From: Jiangella asiatica
Lineage (GTDB): Bacteria > Actinomycetota > Actinomycetes > Jiangellales > Jiangellaceae
Assembly: GCF_004349065.1 (NCBI RefSeq)
Contig: NZ_SMKZ01000003.1
Span: 1 to 64,000 of the forward strand
Direction: 5' to 3'
DNA: 64,000 bases
Shown: positions 9,007 through 18,049 of the stretch, piece after piece
How positions within the stretch are numbered: the stretch's first letter is position 1
Layout of the letters: the number at the start of each line of letters is the position of its first letter
The notes under the pieces: generated by a model
Seen by the model: the letters and a program-made list of their open reading frames with translations, nothing else
The model's database searches: none
Told to the model about the DNA's origin: nothing
Position numbers and translations under genes: made by a program

Positions 9007-10053
9007 GTGGCCAGTATGAAGGATGTCGCCCGTAGTGCCGGGGTGTCGGTCAGTACGGTGTCCAACGTGCTGAACCGGCCGGACTACGTGTCGTCGGCCA
9101 ACCGGCTGAAGGTGCTCGACGCCATCGCCAGGCTGGGATATGTCCGGAACAACGCCGCTCGTCAGCTCAGGGTCGGGCGGACGAGGACGGTAGGCCTGGT
9201 CGTGCTGAACATCGCGAACCCGTTCTTCATCGACGTGATTCGCGGGGTCGAGGAGACGCTGAGCCGGGTCGGCCATTCGGTGATCCTGTGCAACAGCGAT
9301 GGCCGGCCGCCGCGGGAGGAGTCCAATGTCGAGATGCTCGGGGAGCAGCAGGTTCAGGGTGTGCTGATCTCGCCGGTCGATCCGGGCAGTCCGTGGCTGG
9401 CCAAGTTGGCCGATCGCGGCGTGCCGGTCGTGTTGCTGGACAGCCGCGCAGCGGGCACCGAGCAGTGTTCGGTGTCGGTCGACGACGTGCTGGGCGGCAG
9501 GCTGGCGGCGAGCCATCTGCTCGAGCAGGGGCATGAGCGGCTGGTCTACGTGTCCGGGCCGCCGCTGTTGCACCAGGTGACGGAGCGGCGGGAGGGCGTA
9601 CTCGCGGCGATGGCGGAGGCCGGTGTTCCCGCCGATCGGTTGACCGTCATCGAGTGCACGGAGCTGAGTTTCGGCGCCGGGTGCGACGCCGGCGAGCGGC
9701 TGCTGGGTCTTCGACCGCGCCCGACCGCGGTGATCTGCGCCAACGACCTGCTGGCGTTGGGGGTGCTGCAGGTGATGTTCGCCAACGGTGTCTCGGTTCC
9801 GGGTGACGTGGCGTTGGTCGGGTACGACGACATCGACTTCGCCGCCGGCTCCGCGGTGCCGCTGACATCGGTCCGGCAGCCTCGGTACGAGCTGGGTGAG
9901 GTCGCGGCGAAGCTGCTGCTGGACGAGGTCGATGGCGCCGGCGAGCACGCGCACCGCCAGATCGTGATGACCCCGGAACTCGTGGTTCGCGCGTCGAGCT
10001 CGTCTGCCCATGCGACCTGGTCGCGGAGCAGGTCGTCGAGCAAGCGACGTTGA
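9007..10053 (+). CDS. LacI-family transcriptional regulator
   Basis: The product is 348 residues. An N-terminal HTH (MKDVARSAGVSVSTVSNVLNRPDYVS) and hinge helix (about 1-60) precede a periplasmic-binding-protein-like ligand domain with the VGLVVLNIANPFF start and the VALVGYDDIDFA strand near its end. GTG 9007 is used because AGGGAG lies six bases upstream; an ATG nine bases later is equally compatible with the fold. It probably represses the divergent sulfatase and importer operons through the TGNAACGATNCA sites, with a sugar derivative as inducer. It converges with the sulfatase gene 14 bases downstream. Confidence 0.9.
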   Translation: MASMKDVARSAGVSVSTVSNVLNRPDYVSSANRLKVLDAIARLGYVRNNAARQLRVGRTRTVGLVVLNIANPFFIDVIRGVEETLSRVGHSVILCNSDGRPPREESNVEMLGEQQVQGVLISPVDPGSPWLAKLADRGVPVVLLDSRAAGTEQCSVSVDDVLGGRLAASHLLEQGHERLVYVSGPPLLHQVTERREGVLAAMAEAGVPADRLTVIECTELSFGAGCDAGERLLGLRPRPTAVICANDLLALGVLQVMFANGVSVPGDVALVGYDDIDFAAGSAVPLTSVRQPRYELGEVAAKLLLDEVDGAGEHAHRQIVMTPELVVRASSSSAHATWSRSRSSSKRR

Positions 10054-10067
10054 CCCGCTCGATGTCG

Positions 10068-11465
10068 TCACTCCGATACGTCGAGCAGCTCCCCGAACCT
10101 GGAGACCATGTCGAGCTCTCGCACCCGCCAGGCCTCGCCGGTTCCGGTGTGCTCGACCATTCCCAGCGTGTCGGTGAACGGGTCGCCGACTTGATGGAGC
10201 CGGGCTCGAAGCTCGGCCGCGAGAGTGCCGCGGACGTCAGCGTGGTCGGGTGAGTGGATGAGGTTCGCCTGCTGCCAGGGGTCGGCGTCGTTGTCGAAGA
10301 GAAGCCACGGTGTGCGCTCGACGGTCTCGGCATAGGTCCACCGTCGTGATCGCAGTCCGCGCCATTCCGGGACTCCTTGCAACAGCGCTTCGTCGAACCG
10401 GCACTGGTTCATGATGAGGACGGCGTCATCCCCGCGCTCGCCGTCACTCAGGCCTGGCAGTAGGCTCCGGCCATGCACGTCGCCCGGCTCCAGGCCGGCG
10501 AGGTCCAGTAACGTCGGGACCAGGTCCGCGGTGGAGCACGGTGCATCGTAGGTGCGGCCGGCGGGCAGCAGTTCCCGGCAGCGCAGGATGAGGGGGACGT
10601 GGATGGCCTCCTCGTAGGGCAGTTGCTTCTTCATCCAGCCGTGGGCCCAGAGCATGTCGCCGTGGTCGGAGGTGAAGACGACGATGGTGTCGCGCTCCCG
10701 GTCCAGCCGGTCGAGTTCGCGAAGGAGCCGCCCGACCTGATCGTCGAGGGCGGAGATGGCCGCGTAGTACGACCGGAGCGTCTCGCGGGGCTCAAGGTCG
10801 CGGGCCAGCGGATTGCCATCGGCCGAGAGCAGATTCGGCGGCAGGCTGACGCGTTCCGGGTCGTAGCGCCGGCGGTATTCCTCCGGCACCTGGTCGTACG
10901 GGTCGTGCGGGGGACCCCACGACAGGAAGAGCGCGAACGAGTCGTCATCGGCCAGCGACCGGAGGAACTCGACGGCCAGGCCCGTCTGGACGACCGGCTC
11001 GTACCCGTCGGCCACTATAGGAACCGGATCGTCGCGATAGTAGGTGGGATTGAAGTAGTCGTGCGCGCAGTTGTAGGCCGCCCAGTACTGGAAGCCGTGG
11101 CGGCGCTCACCGGGCGGGGTGAATCTGCTCCGCGGCACGCCATCGAGGTGCCACTTGCCGACGTAGCCGGTGCGGTATCCGGCGTCGCGCAGCGTCCGGC
11201 CGATCGACGGCACGTCGGCGTACATCGGCATGTCGTTCGCGATGGCGCCGTGCCCGTGTGGGAACAGGCCGGTCAGCAGGGTCCCGCGGTTCGGCGTGCA
11301 GACGGGTGAGTTCGCGTAGGCGCGGCTGGCCACGACGCCCTCATCGGCGAGGCGATCGACCCACGGCGTTCGCACGACCGGGCTTCCCATACAGCCCAGA
11401 TCGCGGCCGCGCAGCTGGTCGGCGAACAAGAACAACACGCTCGGTCGTCGTTGGCTCATCGACAT
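10068..11465 (-). CDS. Type I sulfatase (formylglycine-dependent)
   Basis: A 465-residue sulfatase. Its Cys-type maturation motif CTPNR (Cys 56) becomes formylglycine. Metal ligands are visible as FADQ (residues 15-17) and FTSDHGDMLWAHGW, and GKWHLDG supplies the Lys/His pair. No signal peptide is evident from the chosen start, so it may act in the cytosol on imported sulfated sugars. ATG 11465 has AGGGAG directly upstream. The longer frame to 11525 would cross an operator. A formylglycine-generating enzyme must be supplied from elsewhere, as none is in the window. Divergent from the importer operon with shared LacI-type sites. Confidence 0.92.
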   Translation of the reverse strand: MSMSQRRPSVLFLFADQLRGRDLGCMGSPVVRTPWVDRLADEGVVASRAYANSPVCTPNRGTLLTGLFPHGHGAIANDMPMYADVPSIGRTLRDAGYRTGYVGKWHLDGVPRSRFTPPGERRHGFQYWAAYNCAHDYFNPTYYRDDPVPIVADGYEPVVQTGLAVEFLRSLADDDSFALFLSWGPPHDPYDQVPEEYRRRYDPERVSLPPNLLSADGNPLARDLEPRETLRSYYAAISALDDQVGRLLRELDRLDRERDTIVVFTSDHGDMLWAHGWMKKQLPYEEAIHVPLILRCRELLPAGRTYDAPCSTADLVPTLLDLAGLEPGDVHGRSLLPGLSDGERGDDAVLIMNQCRFDEALLQGVPEWRGLRSRRWTYAETVERTPWLLFDNDADPWQQANLIHSPDHADVRGTLAAELRARLHQVGDPFTDTLGMVEHTGTGEAWRVRELDMVSRFGELLDVSE

Positions 11466-11851
11466 GTTCTCCCTGGTGAGGCGGCACGGCTGGCAGGGCG
11501 CTCCGGCCACGTACATCAAGATCATATGTAACGATTCATAGAATTACTAGCCAGTGTGTTGACCATCTATGAGGCGGCACCCTAGCATCCACATGAATCG
11601 TTGCATACGACGGAGTGGAGTGGCGCCGTGGCTGGAGTCGCAGGTGTACGGGGTGGCCGTGGGCCCGTCGGGTACCTGGCCTCGGGTCGTGACGGCGCCC
11701 CACCCGCGTTGACCGCCAGCCTGCGCCGCCCGGAACGTCCCCGCCCACCGTCGCGGACCGCGCTGACCGGTTGCCTTCGTTTCGTGTGCCGAGGCGCCGC
11801 CGTCTTCGAACCGTTGAACACGATCCGCTCTGGGCATGGAAGGACTCGACG
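11466..11851. promoter_or_regulatory. Divergent control region with two LacI-type operators
   Basis: TGTAACGATTCA (11527-11538) and TGAATCGTTGCA (11594-11605, reverse TGCAACGATTCA) are 67 bases apart, centre to centre, between the leftward sulfatase and the rightward importer operon. Both fit TGNAACGATNCA. Two spaced sites suit co-operative or looping repression of both promoters. The remaining 11606-11851 leader contains a GGAAGGA site before the lipoprotein start but no other gene. Confidence 0.6.
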
Positions 11852-13156
11852 ATGACTCACAACAGGCGCTATCGGGCGGCGTGCTCGGCGCTTCTCGGCG
11901 CCACCATGCTGGTCCTCGCTGCATGCGGTGGCGGTGAAGACGGCGGCGAGACCTCGGCCGGCCGTGACGATGAGATCACGGTGTGGAAGTTCGGCAGTCC
12001 GCAGCATGAGCGGGACTACTACCTCGAGCGCAACCAGGAGTTCGAGGCGCAGAGCGGCCTCACGGTGACGACCGAGTTCTTCGACTGGGACGACCGGCAC
12101 CAGCAGGTGGCGCTGGCCAACGGCTCGGACAACCTGCCCGACATCGTCGTGATCGAGAACTCGATGCTCGCCGAGCTGGCGACGCAGGACGTCATCGTGC
12201 CCATCGCCGAGCTCACCGACGACGCCGAGGGGCGCGTGGCGGACTGGTCGGCGAACTACGTCCAGAGCTTTTGGGATCTCGGCGCCTACGACGGGCAGCT
12301 CTACGGCTTCTCGCCCTACGTCGACCTGAGCCCCATGCTGATCTACAACGAGCGGATGCTCGCCGAGGCAGGGGTCGAGCCGCCACAGACCTGGTCGGAA
12401 CTGGTCGACGCGGCCGAGGCACTGTCGGCCGACGGCCGATACGGCATCGCGTTCGGCAGCCGCGACACGCTCGACGTCGACATCCTCGAGTCCATCGCGT
12501 ACATGAACGGCGCCCGCTGGACCGACCCGGAGAGCGGCGAGCCGGCCGTGGCCGAGGACGGCTGGGCCGACACCCTGCAGTTCATGCGCGACCTGGCCCA
12601 GTACGCCCCGCCCGGAGTGACCGACCAGAACTTCCGCGACTCCTTGCAGCTGTTCTACAACGAGCAGGCCGCCATGGTGATCACCAAGTCGTTTGCGCCC
12701 GTGATCGCGCAGGACTACGACGTCCCGGCCGACTTTCCCGACGCGGTGGTCGAGTTCCCCCGGCCGGATTCCGTCACCGGATCGTTCGAGGCGACCAACT
12801 TCGTCGGCCAGGCCGCCTTCCTGTTCACTCCCACCCGCCAGGTGAACGACGCCGACGCGGTTCTCGACTACCTCGAGTTCTGGGCCCAGCCCGAGCAGCA
12901 GGCCGGCTGGGATGGCTCGGTGATCGCGGGCCGGGTCCCAGCAGCGCAGGATGTGCTGCACAGCGACGTCTGGGCGCAGCAGTACCCGGCGTTGGCCGCC
13001 CGCGCCGACCAGGTCTTCGCCGCAGTCGAGCCGCTGCCGGTCTTCCCCGGCCACGCCTCGGCGCAGGAGGACCTACGGGAGGCGTTCCAGGCCGTGCTGC
13101 TCGGCAGCCTCGACCCGGCCGATGCCGCTGAGTCCGTGGACGGTGCGGTGCAGTGA
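11852..13156 (+). CDS. ABC importer sugar-binding lipoprotein (CUT1 type)
   Basis: The product is a 434-residue extracellular solute-binding protein of family 1. The N-terminus is a lipoprotein signal ending LVLAACGGG (lipobox Cys 25), then a Gly/Glu-rich linker and the ITVWKFGSP start of the mature fold. Typical later segments are the FYPY-like GFSPYVDLSPMLIYN and the tail with QAVLLGSLDPADAA. It captures a sugar or oligosaccharide outside the membrane for the two permeases that follow with overlapping starts. No ATPase subunit is encoded nearby, so a shared MsiK-type ATPase is likely used, as is common in actinomycetes. Confidence 0.92.
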   Translation: MTHNRRYRAACSALLGATMLVLAACGGGEDGGETSAGRDDEITVWKFGSPQHERDYYLERNQEFEAQSGLTVTTEFFDWDDRHQQVALANGSDNLPDIVVIENSMLAELATQDVIVPIAELTDDAEGRVADWSANYVQSFWDLGAYDGQLYGFSPYVDLSPMLIYNERMLAEAGVEPPQTWSELVDAAEALSADGRYGIAFGSRDTLDVDILESIAYMNGARWTDPESGEPAVAEDGWADTLQFMRDLAQYAPPGVTDQNFRDSLQLFYNEQAAMVITKSFAPVIAQDYDVPADFPDAVVEFPRPDSVTGSFEATNFVGQAAFLFTPTRQVNDADAVLDYLEFWAQPEQQAGWDGSVIAGRVPAAQDVLHSDVWAQQYPALAARADQVFAAVEPLPVFPGHASAQEDLREAFQAVLLGSLDPADAAESVDGAVQ

Positions 13157-14103
13157 CCCAGCTCGAAACCCGCTCATCGCCGGCCACCCGGCAGGATTCC
13201 GGCGGCGGCCACCGCCGGGGCGGGGAGTGGCTTTTCCACGCCATCGGCCTGCTGCCCGGCCTCCTGCTGATCGTCGCCGTCGTCGTGTTCTCGCTGTACT
13301 TCCTCGTCGACCTGTCCCTACGCGACACCACGACCTACGACATGTTCGGCGGCGAGCACGTCGGTCTGGCCACGATCGAGGACACTCTCACGTCCGATGC
13401 CACGCTGACCGCGCTGAAGAACTCCGTTATCTGGATCGGCGGATCGGTCGCGCTGATCATGCTGTTGGGTGTCCCGCTCGGGAACCTGCTCAGCCGTGAG
13501 ACGCTCCCGGTCCGGATCACCCGCGCGTTCATGCTCGTCCCCTGGGTGCTGCCGGGCATCGTCGTGGCCGCCGTCTGGCGCTGGGGCCTGTCCAGCGATA
13601 CCGGGTTCATCAACGACGCCCTGGTCCGGGTCGGCCTGCTCGACCAGGGCCACCCATGGCTCGGTGACCCTGAGACGGCGCTGTGGGCGGTTATGGCCGT
13701 GATGGTGTGGCGGCTGTTCACGCTGGTCGGTCTGGTGATCGGAGCCGCGATCCAGACCATCGACACCGCCGTCGAGGAGGCGGCCGCCGTCGACGGCGCC
13801 AGCCGGTGGCAGCTGTTCTTCAGGATCCGCATCCCGATGGTCAGCCAGCACATCCTGACCATGGCGCTGCTCACCGCGATCTGGGTGGCCAACAACCTCG
13901 TGTTCGTCCACGCGATGACCGGGGGCGGCCCGGTGGACTCCACGCTGATCCTGCCGGTCCACATCATGGAGCTCGGCTTCACCGACTTCGACCTCAGCGC
14001 GGCGGCCGTCGTCTCGCTCGTCAACGTCGTGCTGCTGCTTGTCTTCGCGTCGCTGTACTTCCGGGCATCCGGCCTGCTCCGGAGTGGAAAGGGTCAGAAC
14101 TGA
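13153..14103 (+). CDS. ABC sugar importer permease, MalF-like
   Basis: The gene encodes a 316-residue inner-membrane protein with six or more hydrophobic helices and the EAA loop EEAAAVDGASRWQLFFRIRIP, which docks the ATPase. The GTG start overlaps the binding-protein stop (GTGA), showing translational coupling. It pairs with the next permease to form the channel. Confidence 0.92.
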   Translation: MTQLETRSSPATRQDSGGGHRRGGEWLFHAIGLLPGLLLIVAVVVFSLYFLVDLSLRDTTTYDMFGGEHVGLATIEDTLTSDATLTALKNSVIWIGGSVALIMLLGVPLGNLLSRETLPVRITRAFMLVPWVLPGIVVAAVWRWGLSSDTGFINDALVRVGLLDQGHPWLGDPETALWAVMAVMVWRLFTLVGLVIGAAIQTIDTAVEEAAAVDGASRWQLFFRIRIPMVSQHILTMALLTAIWVANNLVFVHAMTGGGPVDSTLILPVHIMELGFTDFDLSAAAVVSLVNVVLLLVFASLYFRASGLLRSGKGQN

Positions 14104-15011
14104 TGGCCACGTCGACGAACACCGCGCCGCGACGACCGGCACGCATCGTCTCGCCGGTCCGGCGACGTCGCGCCGGAGCGGGTGTCAGCCGCCTCGGCGA
14201 GACCCTGCTGTGCCTGGCCATCCTGGGCTGCGTCCTCCTCCCCGTGGTGTGGCTGCTGCTGCTCTCGGTCAAGCCGCTCGGCGAGACCTACGCGTTGCCC
14301 GTGCAGTGGTGGCCGCAAGCCCCGACCTTCGAGGCCTACCGGCAGGTCTGGTTCAGCGAGGGCGTGGGCGCGCAGTGGCTGCGGTTCCTGCTCAACACGT
14401 CGATAGTGGCCGTCGTCGTATCCGTGCTGACGTCCGGGATCGGCATGTACATGGGGTACGTACTGGCCCGCGTGGCCAAGCGCTGGGTCGTCGGCGTGCT
14501 GATGCTCATCATCGTCGTCCAGCTCCTCGAAGGCCCGGCGCTGGTCGTCCCGATCTACGTCCTCACGCACGCCATCGGGCTGCACGACACCCTCATCGGC
14601 TACATGCTGGCGCTGCTGGTGTTCATGCTCCCGTTCGGCACACTCATCAACTACAACTACGCCCGGACCGTGCCGCTCGAACTCGAAGAGGCCGGCCGCA
14701 TCGACGGAGCGAACCGCTGGCAGATCTTCGCCCGCATCTTCGTCCCGCTGTCTCGACCTGGCCTCATCACCACGGGCCTGATGACCTTCCTGCTCACGTG
14801 GGGCGAATACCCACTCTCGCTCATCCTGCTGGAGTCCAGTTCCAACCACACCGTCGCGCGCGGTCTGTACGACCTCATCTCCGGCCTGAACGTCTACTGG
14901 AACCAGATGGCCGCCGCGGCGGTCATCGTCTCCATTCCCGTACTCGCCGTCCTCATCCTCGCCCAGCGCTACCTCGTCCGCGGCCTCATGAGCGGCGCGT
15001 CGAAGGGCTAG
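14103..15011 (+). CDS. ABC sugar importer permease, MalG-like
   Basis: The 302-residue permease has six predicted helices and the EAA motif EEAGRIDGANRWQIFARIFVP in its second half. ATG 14103 overlaps the preceding stop by one base (TGATG). A longer frame opening at 13683 is only a shadow of the previous gene. It completes the first importer of the locus. Confidence 0.92.
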   Translation: MATSTNTAPRRPARIVSPVRRRRAGAGVSRLGETLLCLAILGCVLLPVVWLLLLSVKPLGETYALPVQWWPQAPTFEAYRQVWFSEGVGAQWLRFLLNTSIVAVVVSVLTSGIGMYMGYVLARVAKRWVVGVLMLIIVVQLLEGPALVVPIYVLTHAIGLHDTLIGYMLALLVFMLPFGTLINYNYARTVPLELEEAGRIDGANRWQIFARIFVPLSRPGLITTGLMTFLLTWGEYPLSLILLESSSNHTVARGLYDLISGLNVYWNQMAAAAVIVSIPVLAVLILAQRYLVRGLMSGASKG

Positions 15012-15081
15012 CAGCGCGTCGGCAGTGCCGATCGAACTCAGAACGTGACGGACCGTTCGCCTCAACGAAAAGGGGTGACCC

Positions 15082-18018
15082 ATGACTGAGCGACCAGGCC
15101 GGCACGACGTCGGCCGCCGCACATTCCTCCAGGTGATCGGCGTAGCAACCGTTGCCGCCGCCGTCGGCCCAGTGCTCCCGGCCGGAGCGGCGCCGAATGC
15201 CGCGGCTCGTGGGGCGGCCGTTCCGGTGCTGCGCGACTTCGCGACCCCGCCTCGGGCGGCGGGCGCGCTCTTCCGGTGGTGGTGGCCGGCAGCCGCCGTC
15301 GACCACGACGTGCTGATCGATCAGCTCCGCTCGGTGGCCGACGGCGGGTACCGAGGTGTCGAGATCGGCTGCCTCTACGGCATCTCGGACGGCTATCCGA
15401 TCGACCCGGACCGGTTCGGCTACGGGTCACCCGCGTGGGTCGAGGCAGTAGAACGTGTCCTCGCCGAGGCCGACACGTTGGGCCTGACCGTCGACATCAC
15501 CATGGGGCCGCACTGGAACGTGTCCGTGCCCGGCCTCGACGTCGACGGCCCGGCGAGCGCCAAGGAGATCGTCTTCGCCCACCAGGAGATCCGCGGCGGG
15601 ACACCATACCGAGCACCCGTCCCACGCCCCGCCGACCGGACCTACGTGGATCGGACGGCCGAGAACGGCGTCATCATCTCCGTGACCCGCACCGCGGAAC
15701 TCCACCCGATCGCCGTACAGGCGCTCCGAACGGCCGGCGGCACACCGGCGGCGCCTGTCGTCGACCTGGCGTCGGTGGTCGACCTCACCGACCAGGTGAG
15801 CGACGGCACGGTCGACTGGACACCACCGGACGCCGAGACCTGGGTCATCATCGGGTTCTGGTACCGGGGTAGCGCACTCAAACCCGACCTGCCGTTCCAG
15901 AACCTCGTCCCGATGTACTCCGACCCCGAGCCGCGCTGCATCGACTACCTGAGCACGGCCGGCACCGAGGCGTTCACCGACTACTTCGAGACGATCCTCC
16001 CGAGGCGCACACGTCAGCTGCTGCGACGCTGCGGCGGTAACTTCTTCGACGACTCCGTCGAGGTGGGCTACCGGTCCAAGGTGTGGACACCGGCTCTGCT
16101 TGAGGAGTTCCGCGCCCGGCGTGGCTATGCCCTGACTCCGTACCTGGCCCTTCTCGGGTACTCGGCGAGCGAGGCCACCGTGGCGCAGCGCGTCAAACGC
16201 GATGTCGACCAGACCATGAACGACCTGTACATCGACCATCACCTGCGTCCGTTCCAGCGCTTCGCGAACTCGATGGGCATGCGGTACCAGGCCCAGCCGT
16301 ACCAGACGCAGGCAGGTTTCCCCGTCGATGTCGCATACGCGAGCGCGCTCACCGACGTCCCCGAGGGGGAGAACTTCGGATTCACTCCCCGAGGGTCCGA
16401 GGACTGGCGCCTGATCGCCTCGGGCGCGGACATGGGCGGCCGCACCATCGTCTCCGACGAGTACCGTCCCGGCGCCGGCCAGGGACGGGTTCCGTACGAG
16501 TCCACCGTGCAGGACCTGGTGGGTCAGGCCAACGGGCAGTTCGCGCTGGGCGTCAACCGGCTCCGCATGGTCGGCATCCCGTACCCGCACGTGCCACCGT
16601 CGTCGGACGGCACGATCAGCGACAACCACACGCACTGGCCGGGATTCCACCCGATCGGCACGATCCCGGAGGCCATGGGACCACGCAACCCCACCTGGAC
16701 CATGACCAGTGACGTCAGCGGCTACTTCGCCCGCGTCCAGCACCTGCTGCAGCACGGCGTGCGGCGCACCGACCTGGCCGTCTACACCCAGGTCTTCGGA
16801 CTCCTCGCCCCGGGCGACATCTTCGACTCCGCCGCGGTGGTGCGGGAGGGCTACACCTACGGCTATGTGTCTCCCGGCACCCTGTCGCTCCCCGCCGCGA
16901 CCGTTGCCAACCGCCGGCTCGCCCCGCACGGACCGGCCTACCAGGCACTGATCATCGACAACGAAAACAGCATGCCGCTGGAGGCAGCCGAGAAGATCGA
17001 CGCGCTGGCAGGCCGCGGGCTGCCGGTCATCGTCATCGGCGAACCCCCGGCGACGGCGTCCGGCTACGCAGAGACACCCGACCAAGCCGCGTCGATGGAC
17101 GCCGCGCTGCGGGCGGTCGTCGCCCACCTGCTCTCGCGCCGCAACGTCCGCAGAGCCGCGTCGAGCGGCGACGTGCCGGACATCCTGACCGCACTGGGCG
17201 TCGCTCCGGCAGCCACGTCCACCGACCCGGCAGTCCGGGCCATCCGCAGAACCGACGGCGCCGCGGAATACCACTTCCTGCACAACACCAGCGGCCAGCC
17301 CGTCACGACGGTCGTCTCACTCAGCGGCGCCACGAACACGGTGCCCTACCTGCTCGACCCATGGACCGGGCACATCACGAAACTCGCCACCGCCCGCCGC
17401 CGTGGCGGACGCACCGAGCTCGAGGTGGAGCTGCGCGGACTGGCCGCAGCCCTGGTCGTGCTCGGACCCCCGACCTGGACCGCCCCCGCGGCGCCCTCCC
17501 GCAGCACCACGCCAGGATCGGGCCTGCCGGACCCGCTGCCCCTCCCACGCTGGGACCTCACCGTAGACGACTGGCAGCCCGCCCGCCCCGGCCAGCCGTC
17601 GAGCACAATGCACCACGTGCGGTGGACGTTCGACGACATCGCATTGACGCCCTGGAGCGAGATCGCCGACATCGCCGACGCCAGCGGCGTCGGAACCTAC
17701 ACGACCCGATTCACGCTGCCATCCAGCTGGCGAGGCGCATCCGGCGCCTACCTGGACCTGGGCGCCGTCGCCGGCTCCTACCGGATCCGAGTCGACGGCA
17801 CAGCCGTGGGTGCGGTCGATCAACTCGACACCCGCGTCGACATCGGCTCGCACCTGAGACCCGGACGAACCAGCACCATCGAAGTCGAGATCGCGACCAA
17901 CCTGATCAACCGCGTGCGAGTGACCCAGGCGCCCTTCGCAGCACGCCCTCGACAGGACTACGGGCTACTGGGTCCCGTCACCATCGTCCCCTACCTGGAC
18001 GACCCGAACCGAAGCTGA
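15082..18018 (+). CDS. GH106-like glycoside hydrolase (alpha-L-rhamnosidase family), Tat-exported
   Basis: This 978-residue enzyme has a twin-arginine signal (GRRTFLQVIGVATVAAAVGPVLPAGA, about residues 11-36). The catalytic part opens with FRWWWPAAAVDHDVLIDQL and GYRGVEI, and includes FFDDSVEVGY then TPALLEEFRARRGYAL, which resemble GH106 enzymes. A C-terminal beta-sandwich (about 850-975, YTTRFTLPSSW, DLGAVAGSYRIRVDG) looks like a galactose-binding-type module. It probably releases a deoxyhexose such as L-rhamnose from glycans outside the cell. Substrate assignment is by family only. It follows the importer after 70 bases and precedes a second sulfatase, pointing to a sulfated glycan. Confidence 0.8.
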   Translation: MTERPGRHDVGRRTFLQVIGVATVAAAVGPVLPAGAAPNAAARGAAVPVLRDFATPPRAAGALFRWWWPAAAVDHDVLIDQLRSVADGGYRGVEIGCLYGISDGYPIDPDRFGYGSPAWVEAVERVLAEADTLGLTVDITMGPHWNVSVPGLDVDGPASAKEIVFAHQEIRGGTPYRAPVPRPADRTYVDRTAENGVIISVTRTAELHPIAVQALRTAGGTPAAPVVDLASVVDLTDQVSDGTVDWTPPDAETWVIIGFWYRGSALKPDLPFQNLVPMYSDPEPRCIDYLSTAGTEAFTDYFETILPRRTRQLLRRCGGNFFDDSVEVGYRSKVWTPALLEEFRARRGYALTPYLALLGYSASEATVAQRVKRDVDQTMNDLYIDHHLRPFQRFANSMGMRYQAQPYQTQAGFPVDVAYASALTDVPEGENFGFTPRGSEDWRLIASGADMGGRTIVSDEYRPGAGQGRVPYESTVQDLVGQANGQFALGVNRLRMVGIPYPHVPPSSDGTISDNHTHWPGFHPIGTIPEAMGPRNPTWTMTSDVSGYFARVQHLLQHGVRRTDLAVYTQVFGLLAPGDIFDSAAVVREGYTYGYVSPGTLSLPAATVANRRLAPHGPAYQALIIDNENSMPLEAAEKIDALAGRGLPVIVIGEPPATASGYAETPDQAASMDAALRAVVAHLLSRRNVRRAASSGDVPDILTALGVAPAATSTDPAVRAIRRTDGAAEYHFLHNTSGQPVTTVVSLSGATNTVPYLLDPWTGHITKLATARRRGGRTELEVELRGLAAALVVLGPPTWTAPAAPSRSTTPGSGLPDPLPLPRWDLTVDDWQPARPGQPSSTMHHVRWTFDDIALTPWSEIADIADASGVGTYTTRFTLPSSWRGASGAYLDLGAVAGSYRIRVDGTAVGAVDQLDTRVDIGSHLRPGRTSTIEVEIATNLINRVRVTQAPFAARPRQDYGLLGPVTIVPYLDDPNRS

Positions 18019-18049
18019 CAACCACAGGCGGACCGAAAGGCGGACGGAC

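Noticed and set aside
11582-13054. Long leftward frame of 490 codons
   Set aside because: It is a GC-rich antisense shadow of the sugar-binding lipoprotein gene; no family resemblance and the sense product is clear.
15427-17283. Leftward frame of 618 codons
   Set aside because: Antisense shadow of the GH106-like gene; composition is Arg/Gly/Val-rich without any recognisable motif.
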